Below are positions 32,000-43,603 of a stretch of DNA of 64,000 nucleotides, in pieces. The DNA comes from Adenanthera pavonina (Eukaryota; Streptophyta; Magnoliopsida; Fabales; Fabaceae). Every line of letters begins with the position of its first letter. Position 1 is the first letter of the stretch. The notes beneath the pieces are model-generated. The model was not told the DNA's origin. It was given only the letters and a program-made list of their open reading frames with translations, and did no database searches. Location: assembly GCA_026686845.1 (NCBI GenBank), contig JAIVEN010000009.1, positions 40,697,001-40,761,000 of the forward strand, given 5' to 3'. A program made the position numbers and the translations under genes.

Positions 32000-33670
32000 C
32001 CCTATCAGTTTACCACTTCTGAATTTCCTGGAACCTCATATATATATATTATTCTTCATTAAAGAATTATATATATATCGAAGAAGAATTAATGTTTTAA
32101 TTATCGACAAGGGAAAATAAAGAGAAGGTTAAAGTGTGAATGTGTGAATTGAAACTACTATGAAGGTTTGAAGGTTGACTGTACAGGCTATTCAGCTTAA
32201 ACACCTCAAAACTTGGCTTGTGGAACGTGTGGGTTCTGAGTCTTCTTCACCGTGTATGACTATGACGACTTCAAACTGCTTATATTTTGGTTCCTAATCC
32301 TTTTCATAATTTTTAAACAACTCTCAACTTCTTTTTAAAATAATTATGTAAAATAATTTCTTAATTATGATAAAGGGTTTAATTTTATTAGACCATTCAA
32401 ATTGAAACAAAGATCTTCGTTTCATTTGTATATAATGTTGAAAAGAGAAATACGATGTAAACTCTTTTGGTTTGGCCAAAAACACAAAAACTCTTTTGTT
32501 TTGGGAAACCCATCGCAAAGTTTTATATGACCTATAATAACAAAAGCTCGTAATATAATTTATTTAAATAAATATTGAAAGTCACACAAAAAATAACTTA
32601 ATACTCCCTCCAGTCCTCAATGTAAGCTCATCGAAATTGAGAAAAATTTATTAAAATATTAAAATTGTGTTAAAATTGATATGATTTTTATTCTTATCTC
32701 TAATAAATTACCACAAATTTAAATAATTTACTCTTTCTTACTTATAAATAGGGTTATTTTAAAAATAAAATGATTAATGCTTTAACAACTTATGAAAGGT
32801 GGTTTACATTTAAAATCATAAAAAACCTTTTAAAAACTAATAAAAAGGAGGAATCATATGTTTTTTCTGTGTTTTTTTTTTTGGGGACCGCCGGGGGGGG
32901 TGGACCAGGTTTCAAAGCCAATTGAAGCTTCCTTGTAAAGGTTTCTTTTTTTTTTTTTTCAAATTTCCGTAGTCATAAATTACTGAATTAAGGTAAGATA
33001 AACATATATGACTTGATAAAATATACTTATAAAGTTAAATACTTAAAACTTTTACATATATTATCTGGTTAATATAATTTTCAATAAATTGATAAATAAA
33101 AAAATAATTAATAATTTAATATTATCTTTGACTCTTAAAATGATATATATATATATATATGAATATAAAGAGATAAATGGTAATTATTATTATATTGAAA
33201 TTTGATAATAATAAATAAATAAAAATAAAAGTTTCCTTTAAAAATAATGACAATTAAAAATAAATGCAGGTATTATATTTGCTCCATGAGTAGCCGAGTT
33301 GCCGTGTCCTGTAACGCGGTATTTCCTGGCTTTAAACCGGTTTGGTGAAGTTGATGGTAGTGTATTTCCAGGGTGGATAGTGTAATATTAATTAGAAAAT
33401 ATTTCATCCAGTTCTAAATGTTTTAAATATAAGACCTTTTATCTTAATTTTAAATATAAGACATTTTTAAAAATATGAGATAGTATTTATTATACATTTC
33501 TAAAAGATATATCTACTTAATTTATTACAGAAAAAGAGATTAAATAAGGGTAGTTTTGAAAAAATATTTTAATTTTTAGAAAAATCAGGATAGTTAACTC
33601 TCATATTTAATCAATATGATTCATTTAAAATGGTCTTATATTAAAGATTATAAAAGTAAAGTATAATGCT
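32000..33670. other. Duplicated upstream region of gene copy 2
   Basis: Blocks match the region upstream of copy 3 in order: 'agaagaattaatgttttaat' (32086/38677), 'gactatgacgacttcaaact' (32259/38860) and 'gtaaaggtttc' with 'ttaaggtaaga' (32934-33000 against 39280-39330). A GC-rich stretch GGGACCGCCGGGGGGGG lies at 32883-32899. A Stowaway-like end 'tactccctccagtcctcaa' is at 32602 with a weak partner near 32855. No gene besides the small ORF was identified. Confidence 0.5.
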
Positions 33671-33673
33671 CTT

Positions 33674-35562
33674 TGTCACACCCGAAATGCTAATGGTGAG
33701 AAATATAAAAAAAATTAATATTCTTGATTTAAATACTCTTTTAAATACTCAATTTATATTAATGAAGGTTAAAATGACATAAAAAAATTAATAATAAATC
33801 TTAGGAAACCAATTGAGAAAAAGGAAAATGATGATATGCAAAAGAAAGTTGAGTTCGGAAGACTATTGTAAGTGTAGAAAGTATTAGACACTTTATAAAA
33901 TGTATTGCTTAGAATGGCTACTATTCAATTTATATGACTTTAAAAATTATTTTGATTACCATTTTATTTATTTATATACAAAAATAAATATAAAGATAAG
34001 AGAAATTAAAAAAATAAAATAAAATATTATTTATTTACAAGGATCGATTGATTTAAGATGAGAGTTTAGAGTCCATATACTCTTTAATAGGAATTAAATT
34101 TCACATAGTTTAAGATAAAAAAGCATCTCCATGGGTTGGCTTCTTTTAATAGAAAACATTTTTTTAATGAAAAGATCAAGATTGTAAAAATATATGTTAA
34201 AATGAATTTTGAATTTGGTTGATGTCGTTTAATTTGGAAAAGACTAGTTGATTTGACTTCGTTAATCTCATCATTTTTCCTTTTCTAATCTTTTGGGATT
34301 TTTCTTTTTGGAAAGAATTTATTGTAAATGGAAAACTCGTTAAGAATGTCCTTATTTTGGAAATAACCGGGTATATTATTTTTTTGAAACTTTTGGGTAG
34401 AATCAAATTCCTCATAATAGGAATTTTGGAAAATAGGTGGGAGATAATCGCAATAAGGATTTTTTATTTTGATCTAGTAAAAATTATTTTCAATTTTAAA
34501 GAGTTCATTACAAGATAATTGTCATTAAAACTTCATTCATTTTATTTATGAAAATTTCATAACGACCTAGCCGATAAAACTACTAGAGCAGACAATTCAA
34601 TCTCACATGGCCACTACTGATGGAATCCACTTACTAGAGGAGATTTTATAGCCCACACAATAACTCCTTCCTTTTTCTCTCTCTCTTTTTCTTTTTTGAT
34701 AAACAAGACAAATCCAAGGCTGACTCGCCAGAGTAAGACCTAAGCCTTCACAATCCTTGTGCAATCTCTTTTTCGTTTTTTTAATTTAACTTCTAAAGAA
34801 AATTTTGTAAAAAGACAATCGGTTTTGATTTTAACTAGAGAAGATATCTTAGTCCCGGCTTCTTCTGATCAGTTCTTTTTCTTAGAGAAGGTTCTAGGCC
34901 TCGCACGGTAACGATAAATTTTAAAAAATAATTGTTTAATCTCATTAAAAGCCATTGAAACCATTTTTTTTATTTTAAGGAAAAAGATTCAGAAAAAAAG
35001 ACGGAACCGTTTTTGAGTTAATACCATAGAAGAAATTTCAGTCTCACTTGGGCTATACCGATTGACTCCGTTTACTAGAGGAGGTTATAGACCTCACACA
35101 CAGTAACCCTAAAGGGTAAAGGCCTAACATGATTTTTGGCAATATCAGTTTGATCAAATTCAAATCATTGGCTCAGTGAAATTCACAACATAACAACGGC
35201 CAAGCAAATGCTGCTACATTTGTAATAGTTTTTTAATAAAACCCAAATTATGCAAACTTTTAAAATCAAAATCAAAGGAAGCTAAAATCATCATCCACGG
35301 CACCAATCCTAATTGAACAGATTTTTATCAATGCCAAACCAAAAGCATCAACGCCACTTACACCATACGCAATCTTTCATTCATTTATTATTGTTATTTT
35401 TCAAATCAGACCCACAGCCATTAACATTCGTATATCCAACATACGTAGACAGATATATTGAATCAAGTTAACTCTACCTCAAGCCTTCCAGTTGAGAGAA
35501 GACGTACCAAGCTATAGGTTCTAACCAAAAGGTAAACGCATGTCCTCTGAATAAATGTGACA
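33674..35562 (+). mobile_element. Possible LTR of an unclassified family
   Basis: TGTCACACCCGAAATG at 33674 and AAATGTGACA ending at 35562 have LTR-style termini (TGTCACA...TGTGACA) and the span of 1889 bp is reasonable. However, flanks 'ctctt' and 'caacc' are not a target duplication. The motif 'actagaggaggttatag.cctcacaca' or variants occurs three times (34630, 34880, 35070). I see no coding sequence. Confidence 0.3.
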
Positions 35563-35773
35563 CAACCAGAAACAGAGAACAAAGATGATTCCATGATTCA
35601 GAGGGCAACAAGAAAACTAATAAGATTAAGATTTTGTCATCATCTAACCCTTAAGCTCCAAAACCAAATTGGCGCAACAACAAAAAGCTTTAGGATTTGC
35701 AGGAATCATCTCAAAACTAACTAAAACTGAGCATCCCTTGAAGGAAAAGAAGAGACAATCGTCCAATAGGACA

Positions 35774-35902
35774 TCAATATTCAGTTTCAGTAGCAAGATT
35801 CCAAGCATAATCAAGTGATTTACCAACCAGATGCCTCTCGTACTCGATCCTAGCTTGCTCGGCCTCTTCCTTCTTCGTCCTCTGAATCCCTTGCTCTTCC
35901 TT
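35774..35902 (-). pseudogene. Possible coding fragment, C-terminal (42 codons)
   Basis: On the minus strand an open frame ends ..EEAEQARIEYERHLVGKS and then LDYAWNLATETEY followed by TGA at 35774-35776. It has a Glu/Lys/Arg-rich helix followed by an ordered aromatic tail, quite unlike the AT-rich noise around it. An in-frame stop at 35903-35905 closes it upstream and no Met lies in the frame, so it would be a terminal exon or a captured gene fragment. Upstream sequence to 36000 is also Glu/Arg-rich but in other frames, and ends in a TATAAATAG at about 35990. I do not recognise the protein. Confidence 0.3.
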
Positions 35903-35992
35903 TCACTCTCTGACTCGTCCTTCCTCTCTCCTCCTCTCTTGCTTTTAAATTTATCTCTGATTGCTCCCTTTCTCTTCAGAAAAACCTCTATT

Positions 35993-36620
35993 TATAGGTA
36001 AAAGTTTCTTACCTTGGATGGGATGGCCAGTTGGCAAGTCAAAACGGTTCATCCGATTTTGTGCTACAGATCGCGGACCTGGGTTTGTAAATTTTCGACC
36101 GTTTTGAGCCTTGAGCCTTTGGTTTTTTTTCTCTCCATATCTACGTCTCTGAGGTCCTCTGTATCGCTGCCTTGCTTCGTTCCTTCACACAGCAGCCACG
36201 CTCCTACGGATGGTGACAATAGAAGGGTAGGACGAAATAGGTCTTCGCTGCACCATTTCCCTGTTTATTGTGCCTCGCAGGTCGCCCCTTCTGCAGGTAG
36301 GATGCTATCGTCAAAGAGGAAGGGGGAGCGAGGGTGGGTTGGAACTTTTTGGATGAAACAATGACACCGACGAAAGAGAGGATTAGGGATTCTGATTTCT
36401 GAGAGGGTCAAACGCATCGTTTTGGCCCCTCAATTTTTTTTTGTGTTTTTATTATTTAGCTTTTCTCTCCCTTTATTTAATCACTATTTGTTTTATTTAG
36501 AATTTTTTTCAGCAAGTTAGAAATTTTTCGTGAAATTTAACTAATTTTGCTCACATAAGTGGATTTCTTAATTAAATTCTAAAGATTCTTCTTCTTATAT
36601 ATATATGTATATATATAATT
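35993..36620. other. GC-richer unclassified stretch
   Basis: 36020-36420 is less AT-rich than its surroundings and has a plus-strand open frame (36014-36364) with no recognisable domain. It may be part of the same captured fragment as 35774-35902 or the promoter side of an LTR. Nothing firm can be said. Confidence 0.25.
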
Positions 36621-36890
36621 TGAAAATCTTAAAAGAAAGGGATTGGATTTGAATGGTAAGTTTTCTTTTTTTGGAAATTATTAATTTTAGAAAATTTTCA
36701 TTCAAATTGAAATTAAAAGGAAATTATAAAGAGGATTTTATTATTATTTTTCTTTTGAAAATCCTAAAAGAAAGGAATTGGAGTTGGAGAATGATTTTTT
36801 GGGTTCTTCTTTAATTTTAGTAAATTTGCATTCAAATTTAAATTAAAAAGAAATTTGTATCATTTTTCATTTTTTTAATTTTTCCTAATT
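36621..36890. repeat. Two-copy tandem repeat, 135-bp unit
   Basis: 'tgaaaatcttaaaagaaagg' at 36621 and 'tgaaaatcctaaaagaaagg' at 36756 each start a unit continuing 'gattgga', '..ttaattttag.aaattt' and 'cattcaaatt.aaattaaaa'. Confidence 0.7.
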
Positions 36891-36939
36891 TATATAGAAA
36901 CTTGGACAAAATACCGTGTTCACAATTTTTGAATATTGA

Positions 36940-37330
36940 AAAGTAATTTATATTTTAGATAAATCATAAGTTTTTGGGAATATGTCTTATGAATAGAAAT
37001 GGGGAGTAATACTTTAATTAATGTGAGATCAATTATAATTGAAAAATATGTACTCTTTAGTCTTAAATATTAGTCACCCTTCAGTCTCAAATATTACTTA
37101 TTTAAAGGAGAGTTTTAAAATATAAATCATGTAATAAATTTTTTTTTATAAATACTCATAATTCATCAGATAATAAGAGAGATTAATTATCCAAAAGATT
37201 AAATTTATTTTTGGAGAAGTACACCATTTAATCTGGGACAAATTTAAAGAATAAATTTAAAGACTTTAACAAATCAGGTAATTTTTTTTTCTAAACAAAA
37301 TACAAGAAAATGGTTAAATATTTAATATTT
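36940..37330. repeat. Dispersed repeat shared with the window's right end
   Basis: 'ttaattaatgtgagatcaat' (37015) and the following 'gtactctttagtcttaaatat' match 63868-63950. A Stowaway-like 'ctccctct' terminus occurs in the right-hand copy, so this may be a MITE with decayed ends. Confidence 0.45.
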
Positions 37331-37850
37331 CTTTTTGGTGGGATATATAGTATTTAATTTACTAAAAGAAAATCTGGTGGTTCCACCCCATGAGATGGCC
37401 CAATATTTCTATCTCCCACGACTACATGCTGCCAATTCTCTGAGCTTAGAATTCTTTTTTGTTTTGACTTTCTGAGCGTTGACGACATGCATAAAGCCGA
37501 AATTTGACGATACACGAAACTTGATCTTATTCCAATGATAACAAAAAGCGGACAAAAGTACAGTTAAGAATAATGGACTTTTTCGAAGCAGACAGACAAG
37601 ACAACAAATAATTCAAACCTATGTAGTAATAAGAACGAACAACTAAATTAAGAAATTGAATAAAGAATATAATTTATTTGCCCTAGCTATATATGCAGAA
37701 ACAGATTTACTTCCATTCTTCCTTCATCGATGGAGCTCGTTTTAAGAGAATTTAGTATATTTTACGCTATTTATAAATTTATAAGTGCCACGTTGATTAA
37801 TCATTTAATCCTGTCACCTCAATATCTCTGGCACCTCATCACCACACAAT

Positions 37851-38140
37851 CTGCATGAACATGGAAACCAAATGAAAGTGGGAATGATAAAAACTTAAAA
37901 AAAAAACATGGAAGCATTATTACTAGCTAGTTAAGAGATCCTCGTATTTCATCGTATTGGATATGAAGCAAGATTATGCATACTAAAAAGGATGAGAATT
38001 TAAGATGTTCTTTTGACAATTCATTACAAAATTCTCTTCGATATTTTTTTTTGAAGAAAAAAGCACAAACGTTAGCAAGTTGTTACAATTGATTCAGTTT
38101 TACCTAATGATCGAGAGAGAGAAATCTAAGAAAAACTAAC
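37851..38140 (-). other. Predicted intron after the stop codon of gene copy 3
   Basis: Donor ATTATCAG/GTTAGTTTTT at 38141/38140 and acceptor TTCATGCAG/ATTGTG at 37851/37850 on the minus strand, 290 bp. Exon 2 'attgtgtggtgatgaggtgc' follows at 37850 and below. Confidence 0.5.
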
Positions 38141-38167
38141 CTGATAATGGTATGAGATGAATGATGG

Positions 38168-38299
38168 TCACTTGGAAAAGGAATCCTGGGCAGTTGGGAG
38201 ATGAGTGCCTGGTTTCGGAGGTTTAGAGCTCTGACCTTGAGAAGATGTCCTTGGTGGGGGGCAAAGAACCGTCTGGATGTTTATTTGAGACGAGCTCAT
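38168..38299 (-). CDS. Small-ORF family protein, copy 3 (43 aa)
   Basis: The minus strand from 38299 reads MSSSQINIQTVLCPPPRTSS, then a Gln/Ser stretch, the SSKPPKPG core and the tail PTAQDSFSK, and stops at TGA 38168-38170. Against copy 2 it has one codon deleted in the Ser run and about 13 substitutions, with no frameshift. A TATA box at 38408-38415, the distal block at 38519-38580 and the splice donor at 38141 all match copies 2 and 4. Lys-Pro-Pro-Lys in the core makes this copy the most basic of the three. Function unknown; no signal peptide, no membrane segment. I take it as a probable gene because the frame and all flanking signals are kept. Confidence 0.6.
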   Translation of the reverse strand: MSSSQINIQTVLCPPPRTSSQGQSSKPPKPGTHLPTAQDSFSK

Positions 38300-38407
38300 A
38301 GTGGTGCTTCAAAAGGGGATCGAATCAACGGATGTTCTTGTAGTACTTGAATGATCAGATATAGAAAGATAGAAATTTTTTTGAAGCTTGAGAAATAATA
38401 CAAAAGG

Positions 38408-38415
38408 TATTTATA
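38408..38415 (-). promoter_or_regulatory. TATA box of gene copy 3
   Basis: TATAAATA on the minus strand, 109 nt upstream of the ATG, in the conserved context 'gcctataaatacctttt'. Confidence 0.65.
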
Positions 38416-38518
38416 GGCTGTTATATATGATGTTCAACGATGAAATACGGAAATTAATGGGAAGTAACCACGTGATTGTTCAGGAAATTTACTTAGGAAT
38501 GCTATTATTTTTGAACAC

Positions 38519-38580
38519 AACGCAGCGTAGGATTGGGTCACAAGCAAGTCATTTAATTTCGTTTCCGCGGATGTTCAACC
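38519..38580 (-). promoter_or_regulatory. Conserved distal promoter block, copy 3
   Basis: The plus strand reads GCAGCGTAGGATTGGGTC (38523-38540), 'cacaagcaagtcatttaat' and 'tttccgcggatg', colinear with 31931-31999. Confidence 0.6.
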
Positions 38581-40866
38581 CTATCGGTTTATCGCTTCTG
38601 AATAAGTCCAATCTTCTTTTGCCACGCATCACTAAATTTCCAGGAACCTCATATAAATTCTTCATTATATATATAGAAGAAGAATTAGTGTTTTAATTAT
38701 CGACAAGGGAAAATAAAGAGAAAGTTAAAGTATGAATGCGTGAATTGAAACTATTAGGAAGGTTTGAAGGTTGAATATATAGACAATTCAGATTAATGGA
38801 CTGAGATTAATCCAAGACGTACGTATGGGTTTTAAGTCTTCCTCACCGTCTATATGTCTGTGACGACTTCAAACTGCTTATCTCTTTTGGTCCCTAATCT
38901 TTTTTATAATTATTTTAAACACCTCTCAACTGCTTTTTAAAATACTAATTATTTAAAATAATTTCTCAATTATGATAAAGTGATTAATTTAATTAGACCA
39001 TTCATCATTTGTATATAATGTTGGAAAGAGAAACATACGATGTAAACTCTTTTTGGAAAGCGACATCGAAAAGTTTCTTATGATGTGGTCTATAATAAGA
39101 AAATTTCGTAATATAGTTTAATTAAAGAAATATTGAAATTCACACCGAAAATGTGGCAGAAAAAGAAAAGTCACACCGAAAATAACTTAATATACATGTG
39201 GCGTTGACCTGCAGGTTTCAAAGAATTTGTTGGCGAAATTTCCGAAGTTTTATGCAAAGTCAACTGAAGCTTACTTGTAAAGATTTCCTTTTTATTTTCG
39301 GATCCATAAACTTCATAATTAAGGTAAACTTAACATGACTTGATGAATTATAGTTATAAAGTTAAATACTTAAAAAATATTAAATGAATTATTTGGCTAG
39401 CTAAAATGGCCCTCGTGCATTTGAAAAATTAAAATTTAAAATGAGTTGCACCATATTTACGATTTCTTCTTGCATTTTTTTTTTTGTATTTATAATGATT
39501 GATTAATTGTCAACTGGATTTGAGAGAAATTATCAAATTTTTTCCTCATATTGTATAAGATAAACACATTATATGTCTGATATGTGATGGATAATTAGGG
39601 AAATTATTACGTAACTATGATATGCAGTTGTGTGTGCCACCGTGTCTTTATGATAAAGACCATCTGGTCCGTCACATAAGTTAATGTTTATAATATAATA
39701 ATCCATTAACGCGTTTTTTGAACATTTAAGAAGATTGAATTCAAGTGGAATGTATATCCTAAGAATTAATTAATGAACATAGGATCATATCCATATCTTC
39801 CACACGCAATTTTTCTAATCCACCATTTGGATCTAATCAACCTACACTTTTCTCAATTTCTATGCAGCCAATATTCTTATTATCATAAATTTAGAAAAAA
39901 AATATAAACATAATAATGATAAACGCATGAACTCTTTTGAACTGCTTAGTATTTTCATGTAAAACTTATTTTTGTTTCCAAAATATACTTTCATGAACAA
40001 TTCATAAATACGGATAGCATACGATGTATTTTTGAGGCCAACTGATCTAAACCTAATATTATAAAATGTAGCTATAAAATATACCCTGTTGGTGTATTTG
40101 TGGACTTCCACAGAATTTAATTTGCTTGTTTCTTTTACGGGAAGTTCGAATCTTTTTTAATTAATATATTATGTTTTATTGTTAAAGACATTAAATTCTC
40201 TTCTATTAAGGAAATGGATCAAGAGATCAATGGTTTTTTTTTCAAATAAAAAAAGGCATCATAAATAACTCGAGAAGTAGATTTTTTCAAGATTTTGCTC
40301 AGAGATAGAATTTTTGAATTAAGTCAAATTTCCCACAAAATTCTATATTTGTTTAAACTAAGTAATAGCTATTGATTTATTTCTCGAAAAATTTAACTTT
40401 TCTCATGTCAAGCCACCCTATTAAGTAAAACAGTCAACGTCCTTCACCCTAGAATATAATATTTTATGTGTGTGCATGTGTGTGGAGCCTTTTTTCCAGA
40501 TAACTAAAATAAGAAGAATTGAATATTTTGCTTTTATCTTTATTTATCAAAGACATGCTGTATTTGAAAATGAAATTGATTCTACACCAAACTGTCTTAC
40601 TATCCAGTGATCACATGAAACAATCAGCTAAGTACAGGGACATGGATTTACATAGAAGATCCTTTAAAACGAATTTTAACTCCGTTGTTATTGGAAGCAA
40701 ATATGGACATAATGGACAACACAAGTCAAACCTAGACGCAAAACCCAAGAAAGTAATTGACTAAATGAATCTGTTTTTGGTAAACTAGCTAAGAATATAT
40801 TCACGCAAAACGAACAAAGAAAATGATCAATAAATGTTTTGGCTAAACTATATATATAGCTAATGG
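38581..40866. other. Duplicated upstream region of copy 3 and downstream flank of copy 4
   Basis: 38670-39400 is colinear with 32080-33050. 39585-39800 matches 2576-2830 and 50430-50520/62123-62260. 40690-40800 ('caagtcaaacctagacgc') matches 31260 and 63280, the sequence 3' of the small genes. No additional gene was found. CACTA-1 interrupts the end of this block. Confidence 0.5.
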
Positions 40867-41426
40867 CACTACTACAGAAATGGCCTTTCGAGACGTTTAA
40901 TTTTTGACTTCCGGAACGTTTTTGAAGCGTTCTATATGTGACCGTTCCAGAAATATTGGGAAACGCTTTACTTTTTAATGGAATCATTCCCGAATACCAG
41001 TTTTGTGGCACGCTTATATATATATTGCAAGGGAGCCCAAATACCGTTTTTCGGGAACGTTTTGATGTATAAAGCGTGTCCGAATATTAGTATTTGGGCA
41101 CGCTTCCTATAAGAAAACGTTCCCGAATCCCTTTTTTTCTTTAAAACCATAAAATTTCACTTTTTTCTTGCAGTAACCATTCCAACAATGTGGCAATACA
41201 AAAGCAAATAATAATCCAACCATTCTAAGAATTTCATTAGATATGTATAGAAGTTAAAGGGTACATGCTTTTTCCAAAAAGAAAAGCTCATATCCATTAC
41301 TTATCTATCAATATTAACTTACAAATGTCTAATTGTCACCAAAAAATATTTCTAAACCACAAAATAGCTCTAAATAATATCTTAAATATCATAAACAATC
41401 TATAAGTTACATTCTTTTAACACATA

Positions 41427-42697
41427 CTATTCAGTGCATAATTCAACTGCTTCTTCCACTATGTATCGTTCAACAATACAACCCTCTGGCCAACTTTGAT
41501 TTTTCACATATCCTTTCAATATCTTCATATAACGTTCAATCGGGTACATCCATCTTAAATAAGCCGGACCACACATTAGAGTCTCTCGAACCAAGTGTAC
41601 AGTTAGGTGAACCATTACGTCAAAAAATGAGGGTGGAAAATACATCTCAAGCTCACACAAAGTAACAACAATTTCTCTTTGCAATGCCGGCAACTTTGTT
41701 GGGTCAATAACTTTGCTGCAAATTGATTTAAAGAAAAAGCATAGTTTAGTGATGGTACTTCGCACCTTTTTAGGCAAAATGGAGCGTGTACCAATGGGCA
41801 TCAAATGCTCCATGAGAACATGACAGTCATGAGACTTAAGACCTTTTAGCTTTAGGTCTTTCATTGACACAAGGTTTTTTATATTTGATGAGTACCCCTC
41901 TGGAACTTTAACTCCATGAAGAAACTCACAAAAGGCAGTTTTCTCCTACCACCTTTGATTGGAAAATACCATACCACCTTTGATGGAGCCGATTCTTTCT
42001 TCTTATATCGTGAGGCATTACACTTAGGACACTTCTCTAATGATGCATATTCATTTCGAAATAGAATGCAATCATTAGGACATGCATGCATTCTCTCATA
42101 GCTCATGCCAATGGAGCATAAAATTTGCTTAGCCTCATATGTTCGACTAGGAAGCTCATTATCCTCTGGCAACATTTCTTTGATAAGTTCAAGTAATTCT
42201 GTGAAACTCTTATCACTCCAACCATTACCTACTTTCAAGTTGTACAATTTCAAAATCGCAGATAGTCTTGTAAATTTAGTACAACCGGTATACAATGGCT
42301 TCTCTGCATCATTTTTCAACCTCTCAAACATTTTCAAACAATCTCGAAGATCCTCCTCAACCATATTTACCATCTCTTCAAGATGGTCAGCCTCATATGT
42401 GCTCGTGTCGAATTCATTTGATGCATAACTCGCACTATAACCCCAATCATCAGACACATCCTTGGTCTCACCATGCTTTGTCCAACATGTATAGCTTTGA
42501 TCAATTCCATTGCACACTAAATGTTCTAGCAACTCATTAGCACTAATTCACCTTTCATAGCAACATTGTAAGCAAGGACATATAATTCTACAAGGGTCTT
42601 CTGCATATTCAGTTGCAAAATTAATGAACTTTCTCACACCATCCTCATATTCATTTGACAATCTATTGGCAGACATCCACTTTCGATCCCTGTCCAT
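41427..42697 (-). pseudogene. CACTA transposase (TNP2-type), broken
   Basis: Three pieces are read from right to left. (1) 42697-42551, a transposase-associated domain: MDRDRKWMSANRL..., then PCRIICPCLQCC, ending at an in-frame TGA (42548-42550). (2) 42532-41879, from LLEHLVCNGIDQSYTCWTKH to 'ERMHACPNDCILFRNEYASL' and 'CPKCNASRYKKK', the N-terminal part of the TNP2 family with its Cys pairs. (3) 41960-41427, 'KTAFCEFLHGVKVPEGYSSN', 'LKGLKSHDCHVLMEHLMP' and 'YPIERYMKILKGYVKN', the DUF4218-type C-terminus. The catalytic middle of several hundred residues is deleted between (2) and (3) and the frame changes there. In an intact element this enzyme cuts at the CACTA ends. Confidence 0.88.
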
Positions 42698-43537
42698 TTG
42701 TTCTGGAAAAATTTCGGCAAAGTTTCTCCTTGAAATCGGAGCTCCCAGTAATTTTACAATTATGAAAAGTAAACTTGTTCAGTCCATCACAGTAACAATA
42801 AAAATATACAGCATCATTTTCATCAAGTTTGAATGTAAGATTCACATACCTTGTGAGATACTGCTACCCAATATAAAAAATAATTCCCTTTAAATTTGCT
42901 GCCTCAAATCTTCTCAAATCTAGACATAAATGAAATAAATAAATTTAACTAAATATTTAAAGAAAATCAAACTAGATTCTTGAAAACCATACTAGAAATC
43001 ATATTAGGTTGAAAATACATGGGGATTGAGAAGCTAAAGGCATATGTAATATTCCTCGTTATTTAGTATGTCTTCCTCTTTTTTCCTAGAGAGAAAAACA
43101 AATAATGAGCATGAGAGCTTTTAATATCAACATTTTCAAACTAGCTTTAGAGTTGTTGGTCAAAACTTATGTTGGATTACAAAGCACAAGGTTGGAGGAA
43201 GACAAGAGGTATTTAGTAAAGTGCATAAGCTTACCAAGACAAGATCCTCATCGGTACCGAAGACTTTGGAAGCTTCTTCTAAAGACCCTGAAGAGACCTT
43301 TTTATGTAAAATCAACTACTCATCAATGCAAATATTATATGCTAGAGATAATTTACCAAAAAAAAAAAGCAAACTGCACTATATTCATAGATGAACTAGG
43401 CCGTCATGTGATTCATCTTAAGCAAATTTAAATCATAACTAAATTTATTTTAAAAAAGAAATTGATCCATCTAGTTACTCATGCATGTGATTCATCTTAA
43501 GCAAATTTAAATCATTTTTTAAATATATATATATATA

Positions 43538-43603
43538 TACACTACTCTTCTTTAAATTACTTTCATTGTTTCCAATGAAAGTAATTTAAAGAAGAGTAGT
43601 GTA
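43538..43603. repeat. Perfect hairpin, 31-bp arms, 4-nt loop
   Basis: The left arm 43538-43568 (tacactactcttctttaaat...) and the right arm 43573-43603 are exact reverse complements around the loop TTTC. A transcript in either orientation would fold into a 31-bp stem. It lies in non-coding DNA within CACTA-1, directly next to an (AT)n run at 43522-43538. Confidence 0.9.

Noticed and set aside
36014..36364. 116-codon plus-strand frame
   Set aside because: No domain and no related frame elsewhere; may be shadow of minus-strand exonic or leader sequence.
38168..38299. Homology of the small protein to tomato systemin (shared QSxKPPK-like string)
   Set aside because: The match is a few low-complexity residues and the rest differs; no basis for homology.
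43105..43431. 108-codon plus-strand frame in CACTA-1
   Set aside because: Opposite to the transposase orientation, no domain, Lys-rich AT composition. Another frame gives an equally plausible string, so coding status is unsupported.
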